Part shown: piece after piece, positions 21,254-32,539 of the stretch
How positions within the stretch are numbered: position 1 is the stretch's first letter
Layout of the letters: each line of letters opens with the position of its first letter
NCBI GenBank assembly: GCA_036250195.1
Contig: JAVHZZ010000001.1
Location: forward strand, 380,539,907 to 380,603,906
Source: Mixophyes australis
Taxonomy: Eukaryota > Chordata > Amphibia > Anura > Limnodynastidae
DNA length: 64,000 bases
Direction: 5' to 3'
Program-made: the position numbers and the translations under genes
Notes under the pieces: model-generated
What the model was told of the DNA's origin: nothing
The model's input: only the letters and a program-made list of their open reading frames with translations
Database searches by the model: none

Positions 21254-22260
21254 ATGTCTCTGAAGAACAAGAAACCTACGAATAGCTTCTCTGTCAACTT
21301 CTTAGGATCGAAAAAGTAAAACCTCACTTTCACAATCTGATCAGCCAGAAACCTCACCCTCTCCCCTGATTTCAGCAGCCGAACTTGATTCAAAAATGAA
21401 GGCCATTATGAGAAACAGCAATAAGGAGAGCGCTGATACCAGATTGTAATGGTGAGCTGCAGTCCAGATTAGCACTGTTTATTGTATTGGTCCTTAGCGC
21501 CCAATTTTCCTTTAGTCTTCATTATGAGAAACCACTTTGAAGTAGTGAAGGAGGCCTTTAACTAAGAACTCTCAAAAGTGGCCAACAAATTCAAGTCTGA
21601 AATCATTGGGTGCTTGAAACAAAAAACGGATTATCTCTGTCTCTCTCAAATGACCCTGGATATGGAACTATCTTGCTTACATGATGAGATTGAAGCTCTA
21701 AAAGAGAAATAGAAGGATTCTAAGAATTGCTTGCGACACAATAACATCTGTGTCCGAAATGTCTTTTAAGAAGTCCCCCTTCAGAGCTTCAGCCCTTCCT
21801 TAAGGGCTTGTTCATGCGTGTGGTCCCAGAACCTCGGACTCTAAATGTCTTATTTCCATTATTTCCGTACCAGAGAATGGTTACCAATGGCCACATGAAA
21901 TGCTTCTTTGCTAACCTATAAGGATATAGACATACAACTGTTTCAGAATCTTGCCCCCTCTCCCATACAGAAATGACAAACTATTCGACCAATCAGCAAA
22001 GATTCATCACCACAGCATCGGGTACCATTCAAGATATCAATTTTAACTACAAATTTTCACACCCAAAACTACTCACTATGTCAAACCCTGGATCAATACC
22101 AAGAAGTCCTGGCCATTCTTCTCAAATCCTCACATCCACAAAATGTCTCAACGAATGTTCCAGGCACACAATCCCTCCAGCCCCCAACTGGGCTAGAGCT
22201 CCACAACGTTGGGTCCAGGACACAAATCCCCCCCCCCCGATCCGCCTACTGTGACTCACA
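21254..22260 (+). pseudogene. L1/Tx1-like ORF1 remnant (coiled-coil RNA-binding protein)
   Basis: The ATG at 21254 opens MSLKNKKPTNSFSVNFLGSKK before the first stop. Reading across frames gives ISAAELDSKMKAIMRN, then after the insert HFEVVKEAFN, a stretch with LHDEIEALKEK and SKNCLRHNNICVRNV. This is the order of L1-type ORF1: a basic start, a coiled coil, then the NNIR(V/I)RG-type junction into the RNA-binding domain, here NNICVRN. ORF1 protein packages LINE RNA. The copy is heavily broken, and the part after about 21960 is only tentatively part of it. Confidence 0.65.
21404..21532. repeat. 103-bp insert between 13-bp direct repeats
   Basis: CATTATGAGAAAC occurs at 21404-21416 and again at 21520-21532. 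The 103 bases between (21417-21519) interrupt L1 ORF1 text that reads on smoothly if one repeat and the insert are removed (KMKAIMRN then HFEVVKEAF). This is the footprint of one target-primed insertion. The insert contains AGGAGAGCGCTGATACC, CTGCAGTCC and TTAGCGCCCAATTTTCC. It has no obvious poly-A and matches no RNA I recognise. Confidence 0.75.
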
Positions 22261-22959
22261 TGCCTTTTGCTTTGATTTCATCTGATCAAATTGTCTTCCT
22301 TACCAACTGCGCTGTTATCAGGGAAGAACTTCAGTTGACATCTGTCTACTCACTTTATGCTGTTCCTAATATTTGTTATCACTGACAACAGTTGTAATGA
22401 CCTTTTACATGCTGTTAGATAATCACCATAGATCACAACTGGGGGTTACCCTCCTCCTCCTCCACCTTCCGTTACTACGTCTAGACTTTCCTTCTCACTC
22501 TGTTAACCCCTATTTCCCTTCCTGCTATCTCCCACTCTTATCCATCACCTCCCATGTACCCTCTCTATGTACCCTCCTCCTCCCTACTTTGTCCCCTTCC
22601 CTGCTCTCCACTCTCCCTTTCCTTCTCCATCTGCATGATTTTCCATATTTCTGGTTGGCTCCCTGTTAGTTTTTTTTTTTTCTATACCCAGTCTACTCTA
22701 CATTGTCCAAGACCAGGGCGGTTCTCGAAAAATGCCACCACTCCACTCCCCACAAATGCTATATGACTGGCATATTGCCATACAAAGTCTACTTGTGTTA
22801 CTCTTGAACCCCTTCAGGGTTCTTCCATTAAAGGGTTATTGCCCAATTGGGCTACTTTCTTCTTCTTCTACCTTCCTCTTTTGCTTTTCCTTCTCTCTCT
22901 CCTCCACTCCGCCAACTACATATACATGGTCTATTTCTTTCTCTTATTATAGCATGCAG

Positions 22960-24120
22960 ATCGCTTTCTTCTCATTAGATGTTTCACTCCCGACGCTGTG
23001 GCCTTCAAACTTCTCTCCATCAATGTTAATGGTCTCAACTCCCCCCGCAAGCATATCATAGTCCTGGGACCATGCAGAAGGGAAAATGCAGACATAGTCT
23101 TCCTTCAGGAGACTGATTTCACAGGTATCCATACACAGGCAACACAATTCTCCTAGACCTTCCTCACTCAGCAGATTGCAAAAAATGTAGAGTAGCAATC
23201 TTTATTCATAATAAGGTGCCCTGTCAGCTCTCAGTTCCTATGCTGACCCAGAGGTTTGCTTCCTATTGGTGTCAGGCACTCTCTGATCCACCCTTGTCAC
23301 ACTGGTATTGATCTATGCCCCAATCCAGGTCAAGGCCTGTTTTCTCTAAATTGTTTCAACACATTGAGTGGTTGGCCCAGGGACACATAATTATGGGGGA
23401 AGACTTTAATGTTATTTTAGACCCACTGCTAGACAAAACCTCCCTTTCTCCCCAAAACCTTGAATACCTCACCATCTAGGGATTCCTCGACCTTGTCTGT
23501 CCTGTTAAAACATTACCTTCTATATGACACCTGGCGCTTTAAAAACTCCAATGCGAGGTATTCCACCTACTTTTCGGCTCCCCACCAAATATACTCTTGC
23601 ATTGACATGCTCCATGTCTCTCACTCATTCACGATTATGACCACATATGCTTTACCCCATTTTTTTTGGATGGACGATGATGGAGTCTATGTTCTTCTCA
23701 AAATACCACAACCTTCTCTGACATCAAAACAGAGATCTTAGACTATTTTAAGTAGAACTCATCCCAGGAGGTTACGCAAAATGTGTGTGGGAAGCCCACA
23801 AAGCCTCCATCCGCTGTAAACTTGTTAGTACAGCCTCACAAGCTAAAGGGAAGGACACCTTAGAGATCTCCTTCCTCAACCAGCACATTGCCACTCTTTA
23901 GCACAACACAAGCAATATTCCGACTCTAGCCGGCTATCGCATATGACTCTCTGAATACTGCTGCGTAGAGCAGCCTCCCTTTTGCAACTCCAGCAGTGCT
24001 TTAATGACAAGGCAGACAAGGCTGAGTCTTTGCTGGCCAGGAAGCTTTAGGAGAAAAGAGATGGCGGCCTTATTGATAAATTGTTTCAGAAACCCTGTAA
24101 CTCTGTCTCTTACAAGCTAT
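22960..24120 (+). pseudogene. L1/Tx1-like ORF2 endonuclease remnant
   Basis: Across frames: LLSINVNGLNSPRKH (start of the AP-endonuclease fold), ENADIVFLQETDF (catalytic Glu), HIEWLAQGHIIMGEDFNVIL with DPLLDKT (the Asp-Asn pair, with GED in place of GGD), then diverged text to about 24060 that resembles the linker before reverse transcriptase (ESLLARKL then EKRDGG). Frameshifts fall at several points and no frame exceeds about 110 codons. Sequence similarity ends near 24120, where AT-rich DNA begins. Confidence 0.7.
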
Positions 24121-26097
24121 TGTTAACAAGTTCTTTATTATTAAGCATAAAAAACTATATGGAATATACACATAAGTTTGCTTAGCAATCACAAAATATA
24201 TATTTATGCAGTTATTACGATAAGCTCAATGGTACAACAAAACATTATTTATCCTTCCATAAATAACTTACCTTATATGGTAACGTAAAACGTTGCCAAA
24301 TACGTAGGTGTAAAACATTCGTAGTTTCCCTTCGTATTTCACCAACCTGGAAGGGTTAAATATATTGACCATATTGTGGCAAACATAAGGTTGTTATACA
24401 CGAATGGCCTTCACCCACAATGCTCCATTCCGTACCATCACTGATTGGTCCACAACAGAAACGAACGCCCATGTCTGAGTGTATAAAATTACAGAGGAGT
24501 CGCAAGAAGTAGAGGAAAAAATTGAAGAAGTCATGGTGGGGATGGAGAAAAATAAAAAATACTATACAGGCGTGAAAAGAGCAAAAGCAATGAGCCCGAG
24601 AGAGGTGGACCAGTATGACTGCGACTGCTAAAAGAGAAAATGCCAAAAAGTTAATAACAGAAAGGAACTGATAATGCAAAAATTACTAAATCAAATGAAT
24701 TAAAAACATGGAAAGAAAAGGACCAAATTTCAAGTACAAAATCTGTGGTCAGACCTAAAAAATAAAGAACAACAGAAACATTTAAAAAAAGTAAATTTGA
24801 CATGTGCAACTGTTTGACGGACTTGTAAGTGAATTTGTAGATGAACAACTGACAATAGTATAAAGTATATTATTGTATTATTTCCAGAAAGAAGAATGCA
24901 TGATGACATGTGCTGTGTAGGTACAGAAAATGTTAAAGCTGAGCGCCTAGTTGTTAAATAAAAAAAAAGTTATAAAGAATTTGAAGAAACAAAACATGTA
25001 TTAAAAGAAGATATATGAAGTCACATTTGGAGGCTGTAAAATGTTTTGTGGAGAAATGTATACTGTTATAATTACCAAAATGGAGCTTGTTTTACAGAAT
25101 CTATGGAGCTAAAGAGCACCTTTGTAGAGAAATAACAATAGGGAACACAACATAAACTTATTACGTGCAGTGTACAAAGTAAGCAAATGGGACTTTGTAT
25201 AGTGTTGGAAAAGAACTTGTGTGAACTTTATTAGAGATATAGAAGTAAAATGCTATACATATTTTTTGTTTTTCTCGTAGATACTATCATCATCTTGGAT
25301 GAAGGTTCAGAGGGACAAAAGAATGTTGGTAGTCCTTTGAAGGTGGGGTCGAGAAGATGGAAAAGCCGAAAGAAAATTTTCAAAAATTAAGGACAAACAT
25401 TAGTGATGTTAAAAAAAAAATCAAAAAGCTATACAAAAACTTCATGGTGATGTTTCTTGTGCTTCTGAAGGTTATGCCACAAAGCACTAGCCAGTTTAAC
25501 CATTAAACAGTCCAATCTTATAGTGGTAGTCTAATTATATTGAAGCTTTAGATTGTTCCATTGTAAAATTTTTGTACACTTTGAACAATAAATCTGTTGA
25601 ACTTACAATGTGTTGCTTATTCTGTGTTTTTAAAAAATATATGCATTAATAAGCAAAATAAAGGTTCAGCTATAAAACATCTTGAATATACATGTAAAGG
25701 TTTACAGAACACAGGTGCAAGGTGCATTACCATTTACACAGGTGTACTAATATGCATCCAGTCATAGAGAATACACATCTATAGGAAACAGAAAAACATG
25801 GTTATTCTTGTACAGTACATGGACAGAGTTATATAATTATGCAGGCAGACAAATGTAATACACATATTTTGCATTCTAAATGAATGTGTATTCAGTGTAC
25901 AATAAATGGACATAGGGCTGTAATCATTGAGACAGGCATTGACAATACACATATAAACAAAAAACATTGACAAAAAATAGACAAAAACACCACACCACAT
26001 GGGACTGGTACAGGCATCACAAATTTATATACATAAACCCCAAAAGGAGTAGCAGCTCGAGGAAGTGTCGTCAGTTGCTCATGGAGCGATCTGAAAT
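24121..26097. other. No gene recognised
   Basis: AT-rich DNA with short frames only. A stretch at 24430-24840 has a purine-rich plus strand with fragmentary Lys/Glu-rich reading, and one at 25255-25600 has a pyrimidine tract followed by TAG and an open acidic stretch, then an AATAAA-like word near 25587. It could be an old retrocopy or transposon gene, but I recognise no domain. Confidence 0.35.
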
Positions 26098-26285
26098 TCA
26101 TACACCCTACATGATCGTTGGGTGATTGGGAGGAACATATTAAACAGTATATCCAACCAAATGAACCAACAATCAACACTTTGGGATGACTTTCGACCAT
26201 TGTGTCATTATACACACTAACCCAATGGTTGGATGCTGGCTGATTTGCCCGATAATTGGACGAAAAAGCTCCAGTGTGTAGCTAG
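26098..26285. mobile_element. Possible degraded MITE
   Basis: The left part has ACACCCTACATGATCG and GGGTGATTGGG. The right part, read on the other strand, has ACACACTGGAGC followed by CGTCCAATTATCGGGC. The two halves form a loose inverted repeat around a 100-bp centre. The ends are not sharp and no target duplication was found. Confidence 0.35.
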
Positions 26286-26761
26286 ATTTAGAGATAAAAT
26301 TCAAAACACATGTGTAAATAGAAGGAGGTTTGTCCATTGTAATCATTTATCTCAAAAAAGGTCACTGGCATTTACAGTAGGGATACCAAGCAAACTGCTA
26401 TCTACTCATCAAAGTCAACAAGTGATGAAAAGACATCTCATGTTTTATGACATCCTCCTTCATTGCCACCTTGGAGGAGAACGATTCAAAATTGTTTTAT
26501 GACTGTGGGAAATCACACAGGCTATATTGCATTACACTATGGGAAAATTAAAGGGAGGTATAGTATAAATGTGGGACACTTTGAAGCTACTTCAGTAAAA
26601 GTTAATTGTAGGAGGAGTTGGAGTTCATTTGGAGATGAAGTTAGTGAGCAGAAAGAATGAAGGATTCAATTACATCTAAGGAAAGGCAGCTATGTATTTA
26701 CCCTCATATCATTCTTGCTAGTATATATTAAGTAATTAATTGTGTGTTTGTAAAATAGTTT

Positions 26762-26975
26762 GGGGCATATTCAATTGTTAGTTTTCCGTGCCGCGGAAAA
26801 ACTATTACCGGTAATAGATAGCTGGATTTCAGCTCGCGGCTCAGGGAGCTGCGAGCTGAATCCAGTGAGTAAATTACCATATTAATGGTTTTTCTGCGCC
26901 CGATTACCGTAATAATGGTAATCGTGTGCAGACAGCGAGATTTTTGGCGTTTCCGCCGAGAATTGAATATGCCCC
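26762..26975. mobile_element. MITE with 15-bp terminal inverted repeats, 214 bp
   Basis: The ends GGGGCATATTCAATT and AATTGAATATGCCCC are perfect inverted repeats, flanked by TTT on both sides, a 3-bp duplication consistent with Harbinger-type insertion. Inside are palindromic words (TTACCGGTAA, CAGCTCGCGGCTC with GAGCTGCGAGCTG) but no frame. It stands out from the AT-rich flanks by its GC content. Confidence 0.8.
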
Positions 26976-27140
26976 TTTATGTTTTGTTGTGAAGTAGTTA
27001 AGGAAGCACAAATAATAATAAGACTTATTATTATTGTGTTTTTTCTTATCTTGTATTTTGTATGACCTTAGAATAAATTTGTTAGTGAAGTAGAGCTGTG
27101 CTTCTATGTCTTGAACTTACCACAGAATCATGGAAACTAT

Positions 27141-27179
<39 letters not shown>

Positions 27180-27433
27180 ATATATATATATCAGGCTCCT
27201 GAACAAAGATAATCCACCAAGTCAAGGAGCTAAGATAATACATCTTTGCATATAGTATATTTATTATCACATAGATATATATCTTGAACTGTAGCTTTAT
27301 ACAACAGTCCCCTTTAAAACATGAGCCAGTCACATGGACAGATGTTTTCATATAAATGGGTGATTGGACTAGTCATTTCATACAATTATGAGCCAACCAA
27401 TTGTAAGCCTGATGTAATATATTTGAAGACATA

Positions 27434-27483
<50 letters not shown>

Positions 27484-28579
27484 GTAGAAATGAATAATTA
27501 TTTGATAAATAGAATAAATATCAGATTCTGCAAAATGTCATCACTTTAGTAACAACACATTCTCTCATCTTCCCCTATAGTAAAACATTCTCCATCCTCA
27601 CATTGTAGCAACACATTATCTCCTCTCCCCACACATAATTACTTTCCCCACTCCCCCAGAAAAACACACTCCTCATATAGCCAGTTCAAATCTTTAAAAG
27701 TTAAGTGAATTAAAGGTAAATAGAAAGCATGAAAATATTCTTGCAAGTGAATTGTGGTCCTTAAACAGTGTTTTTTTGTTCTATATTTTTGGTGAAAAAT
27801 CATTCACTAGAATGTTAGGTAGGAAACAGGTCATATTAAAATGTATTGATGGACAAACAAGGGTTAACATATAAAAATAACATTTTAAAAATTATATTTA
27901 ATTATAAACGTAAGTAGGTAAAATCAGTGGCTAGTGCATGGATATGCTGTAACCTATAATTTTAGTTATAGAGCCATATTTTTACTAAGCAGAAATCACA
28001 GTAACAATAAATGAATAAATAAATAAAGGTTTAGAAAAAACATACACTCCATTGCTTAAAAAATACTCAAAACTATTTATTGACCTTCTTGCAGTGTGGT
28101 GTCCTGTAGTCTTGATCACAAGGAGACAAGGCTAGATTTATTTACTTTTTCTCTTTTTTGCTGTTTTATTGTATACACATTTTATACCAAAGGGAGAATT
28201 TCACCATACTGAGTTGTAGTATCCAAGAGACAGAACTATTCAATAGCCCTGGCAGCTTAGTAAGAGGTAGATGTTTGGGGGAATGCTGAGCCACTTTTCA
28301 CTAAATACATTGTCAGAGCTTATTGTGCATATTACATTTTAGTAAGATCAAAAATAGTTTGTGGAAATTCACTAGATCACAGCTTAATACTTGGACACAT
28401 TGCTATCTCCATAGGCAGTATTAATTAGTTTTATAACAAACCCTGGGTTTTAAAAAAAAACATGTGCTATGACCGTAACCATTGACTTTTTTGGCGTTCA
28501 AAAGGATTTAGTGAGAAACCATGTGACATGCAAACAATGTGTTTCAGTTGGTCAAATTTATTAAATATACACTATACTC
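26976..28579. other. AT-rich, no gene; two (TA)n tracts
   Basis: Pure TA runs lie at 27142-27176 and 27436-27475. The rest is AT-rich with only short frames. Confidence 0.5.
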
Positions 28580-29915
28580 TCTCTCAGTGTAGATATACTG
28601 CATTTTCAAATTTATTAAGAATCCAGAGAGAATGTTTCTTCTTTGGAACAACCCTCGCATCTCTACCTGGTCTTAATCCCAAATTCTTTATGACCTGGAC
28701 AAAACATAACTTCAAATTCTTTCCTGACATAATCCCAATGTAATGTTTCCCTGGATTCCCTAAGCTCCGTGATCGCCTTAACCGTCCGCCCTCCACTTTT
28801 TATCAATATCTACAGATCAGACACCTGAACAACATTCAAATTGGTCAGTACATGCCCTATTGCCCATCCCCGTTAGAAACTTTCTGTCTTCGCAGGTCCT
28901 TCTCCAGAGGACTCATATCCACTTTTTATGCTCTTCTGATGCAACACAATCAGCCTGACAAAGAATCTCATGAACTGCATTGGGAGGAGGACATGGCTGA
29001 GACTTTGGAAATAGAGTAATGGAAGTTGATCTGGGAAAATGTAGCCGAGTCTTCAATTTGCAAACAAATTAAAGAGAGCTCATGCAAATTGTTGTTTTGC
29101 TGGTATTTAGACCCCTCCAGACTAAAGGCTATCTATCCAACATCTAGAGATCTTTGCTGGCGTGATTATGGCCAACGCGGCACCTTGACCTATGTTTGGT
29201 CGAGCTGCCCTAAAATGGTGCCCTTTTGGCAAGAGGTCGCGGACCTTATCTGCAAGATTACACAATTGCAATTTCCATTTCACCTCTACTATTTCCTTCT
29301 CCCACGTCTCCCTCCTGGAGTCCACAGACTGATTTGAAAACTTCCAAGTCACATTCTCACAGCAGCTAGAGGCTTAGTAACCAAGAATTGGAAGCAGTCA
29401 GACTCCCCAACTATCCCAGCTCTAATTAATAATATTTGGCAGATCCACAAAATAGAGCATATAACTAACATCATAAACGATCGACCCAACCAGTTTCCGG
29501 TGACCTGGTAGTCCTGGTGTAATTATTACCCTCCTTGATATCCCGCTCTTATTCTCGGAGTTTCAAATAAATGTTTAGAGAACTTGAACTCCTCAACTGA
29601 ATATCTTCCTTCCTTTCTTCCCCACTACTCATCTTCCCTCTACTAACATCTACTAACGCAGCCTTCCTCCCCTCTTTTCCCTCCTCTAGTCCTCGTCCTT
29701 ATTTTCCTCCACATCACATGCATCACTCTACAGTTTCTTGTACGCAAAGACGTCTTTTTATATTCAATTTCTCTGATTTTCACATAAATGTGCCTTTAAC
29801 TGTTTTGATTGCGATGCTTTTCCCTTACTCCCTCGCTCCAATTCTTCCTTTCTGTAATCCCTCCCCTCCTCCATTTATCCTGAAAAATCTTAATAAAACT
29901 CTAAGTTTAAAAAAA
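28580..29915 (+). mobile_element. Tx1-like L1 LINE (+), 3' end
   Basis: The C-terminal part of ORF2 and the 3' UTR of a Tx1-like L1. The coding part ends near 29560 and a pyrimidine-rich 3' UTR follows. The element ends with AATAAAACTCTAAGTTTAAAA at 29892-29915, that is, a poly-A signal and a short A-tail. The 5' side is truncated, as is usual for LINE copies. Confidence 0.8.
28590..29520 (+). pseudogene. L1/Tx1-like ORF2 C-terminus
   Basis: The frame at 28528-28743 gives YTLSQCRYTAFSNLLRIQRE, and the frame at 29026-29337 gives IKESSCKLLFCWYLDPSRLK, CWRDYGQRGTLTYVWSSC and PFWQEVADLICKITQ. This is the region after reverse transcriptase in L1-type ORF2: the C-rich stretch where ...C-x(n)-G-T-x-x-H-x-x-x-x-C is normal. 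Here the usual His reads Tyr (TYVW). Several stops separate the blocks. No function is expected. Confidence 0.75.
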
Positions 29916-30081
29916 AGAATACACTATAATCTATTATATATTTTCCCCTTATAATTTTACTCCTGTTTTATTTATATATAATGCATAATAAAACAATATG
30001 TCTTTATGTCACTTTTTAGCCAAGTAACTATTTATTTAGTTTCCATGGGTATTTTAATTTACACTTTAACTAAAGTAAAAT

Positions 30082-30289
30082 AAGTTTGTTATTATAGGTG
30101 CACTGACAACTCCTCATAAAGTATAGTATGAATTCAAAGTATGAATTTTGCTTAAGCACTTACACTTGTTTTTATATTTTGCTAATTTTATATATAACAA
30201 TAAAAGTTAAGTTTTAATTTAGGTTTTCTCCCTTTGAATTCATACTATGCTTTATGATGAGTTGTCAGTGCACCTACAATAACGAACTT
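30082..30289. mobile_element. Hairpin MITE with 58-bp inverted arms
   Basis: Arms at 30082-30139 and 30232-30289 match at 54 of 58 positions as inverted repeats (start AAGTTYGTTATTRTAGGTGC, inner end ATGAATTCAAAG), with a 92-bp AT-rich loop. An element that is almost all terminal repeat is a typical MITE. No clear target duplication; TA-rich flank on the left, T-run on the right. Transcribed, it would fold into one long hairpin. Confidence 0.85.
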
Positions 30290-31077
30290 CTTTTTTTTTG
30301 CATATATTATTCAAGTTTTGGGTGGCACCACCATATATGTATTCAAGATATAAATAATTGAAATTTTAATAAAGGGGTTATCAACTCTTAGCATTTGGTG
30401 CGATAGCTTCTCTCTCCTTTTTATATTTTAACAAAATAAGTCATAAGTACTCATGTCTGATATGTAGATATTAGTATGAATTATATTTCTTTTAAAACTT
30501 GTAATTTTCAACAGCAGTTGCCATCATATATAATAAATGATATGTACTTCAGGATACAGAAAAATACTCTCAATTAGATTGAATCCTTCTAGGTGTTAAA
30601 TTCTTTCTGTTTCAACTCTATTTCATGCTGATTAAAAGATACAATCTTTGAATGAAAACCTGAAATATTTTACTTTCTGTGAATTGCAAAGCATTTAATG
30701 ATATCCTTTAAAGTGCTACATATTATATTTTAAAATCATTCTTGATACATACATACTGTAGAAATATATATTGTAAATGAACAGCAGAAGCATCTACAGC
30801 CAAAGTTATAAAACTATGACGGTTAGATTATTTACTTGGCTTTGTTCTTACCTGTACAGTATTGCATAAAATCTGCTCCATGAAGTATATGTTATAAATT
30901 TTTAGTAGAATTATTTTTCTATTCTTTTTTGTCTGTGATAATATTTCAACTTATGGAACTCTACATCAAAATATCATAAGCAATATCACTTCAATCCTAT
31001 GCATTGACGTATTTTTTTGTATCGGTGAACATGTAAAACATGTCATCAGAAAAAAAATAACAAAGAAACATATAACA
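30290..31077. other. AT-rich, no gene recognised
   Basis: No frame, repeat or RNA gene seen beyond AT-rich words. Confidence 0.45.
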
Positions 31078-31482
31078 ATACAAGTTAACCCGTGCATGAT
31101 ACTCATGCATTCTAGTCAAATCAAGCTACTTAAGGTGTTAAAAAGGTTCTTGTCATGCATTTGGGCCTAGACCAGGCCTCCTCAGGGGAAGAGCGTTACT
31201 TCCAGACGCAAGCGCCCTTTTTTAACGTGGTTTTGTCCACATGTCACCACCTCATCATTTTTCTCCATCACCTCATCCTTCATCTTCATCGCCACATCCT
31301 TCATCAAGCTACTTAAGGTGTTAAAAACTCCCCACTGTCACCCCCAGCAACCACCAACCACTCCCAACTGTCACTTCCACTTCAAGAAATATATAGGTCA
31401 GTGTATAACTCTGCCCAGCAGGTGGCGCTGCAGCTTGGTTTGTTTTTTTCCACACACGCCACTAGGCATTTATATAGTAGAT
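31078..31482 (+). repeat. Unclassified dispersed-repeat-like segment
   Basis: It opens with ACCCGTGCATGATACTCATGC (inverted words) and closes with GCCACTAGGCATTTATATAG. A 25-bp direct repeat, ATCAAGCTACTTAAGGTG plus TTAAAAA, occurs at about 31121 and 31303, 182 bp apart, with CATC-rich spacers between. GC content is above the flanks. I suspect a short interspersed element but cannot name the class. Confidence 0.4.
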
Positions 31483-32539
31483 TATTTCATGAAATGTATT
31501 TTTATAGACCTGGCAGTGAGTTATGACAATATATATCAAGATTGATTAAATCTGAAGTGGATTAACCAATACTTAGCACCCAATGAAGTAAATTGAGAAA
31601 GTAGTAGCAGTCACCTCTATATTCTTTCCAAATTATACATTGTTCATCTCGGTAATAGAATGGAATATGCTATGCAAACTATACAAGAGTGCTCTATGAT
31701 TGGCAGAACATTAATATGTGAAAGATTGTATGCCTTACAGTACAATAATTTCCTAGGAAATAAAGCCCCATATTGGCCAGGCTGGGGCTTATTCCCATTA
31801 TTTTGGGGAGGAGGACCACATCCTGAGGGTCTCCCTGTTATAGTGAGACCATATCACCCTGGCACATCCTGGAGCTGGTTGTGACTTTCATGGGGGATGC
31901 CCCTCCCCTGTTCATTAACTGTAACTACTCAGGCTATGAGTGCTGATGATTGTTTCAATCTTTTTTTTGCTTCCCAAGGGAAAGCAAAAAAAGGGGTCCA
32001 GTTTTTTACTAGTAAAACCACATGCAGATGATCATCATTATCAGCACACATCTTACACAAGGTATCGAACAGCTACATATACTATGCCTGGACACTATCA
32101 CAGTGTAGTCGGCTATAAGTGCATTTGATGTTGTATTCTAAATTTCACATTGCATATTTGCATATGCAGTAAAACAAAGGGAGAATTTTGTATCATTAAT
32201 GTGCAAACGCAACAAACTCAAGATATAATTACCTAATTACCACTATAGACACTATTGGAAAACTGATTAGACTCTAATCACACCCTTTTAAATCTTGTGC
32301 AAAGCAATATGTTAATGTTCTTATACAACTGTACTTGGATATGTGTCTTTTGTAAAAATAAGCTACACAGACATGTTTCTATTTAGCCAAAGCAAATATT
32401 TATTTTTTATTATAATATTACTGTAATGTCACACAGTGGCTAACATTATCAATGCCTTTTGAATTTAACATTTTTGAAAGGAGCATCATTTTCACTGCCA
32501 TTATTCTGTCTAACCATGAGACCTCGCAATTAGCTCACT
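31483..32539. other. No gene recognised
   Basis: AT-rich DNA. The 74-codon frame at 31660-31884 shows no known domain. Confidence 0.4.

Larger units (their letters stand above)
20590..24120 (+). mobile_element. Tx1-like L1 LINE (+), 5' half
   Basis: In order: C-rich 5' leader (20590-21250), an ORF1 remnant from 21254, a decayed middle, and an ORF2 endonuclease remnant at 22960-23500 continuing to about 24120, where similarity stops without a reverse-transcriptase domain. Stops and frameshifts are many. A matching 3' half of the same kind of element lies at 28580-29915, but whether the two came from one insertion cannot be told here. ORF1 holds a separate 103-bp insert at 21417-21519. Confidence 0.75.

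Noticed and set aside
22373..22766. 98- and 70-codon frames in a pyrimidine-rich stretch
   Set aside because: They fall between L1 ORF1 and ORF2 remnants, overlap in two frames and are Leu/Ser/Pro-rich from CT-rich DNA.
24121..28579. The 5' and 3' L1/Tx1 halves as one element interrupted by 4.5 kb
   Set aside because: Orientation and order fit, but the reverse transcriptase region is missing from both sides and the middle shows no single insertion with duplicated ends. They may be independent copies.
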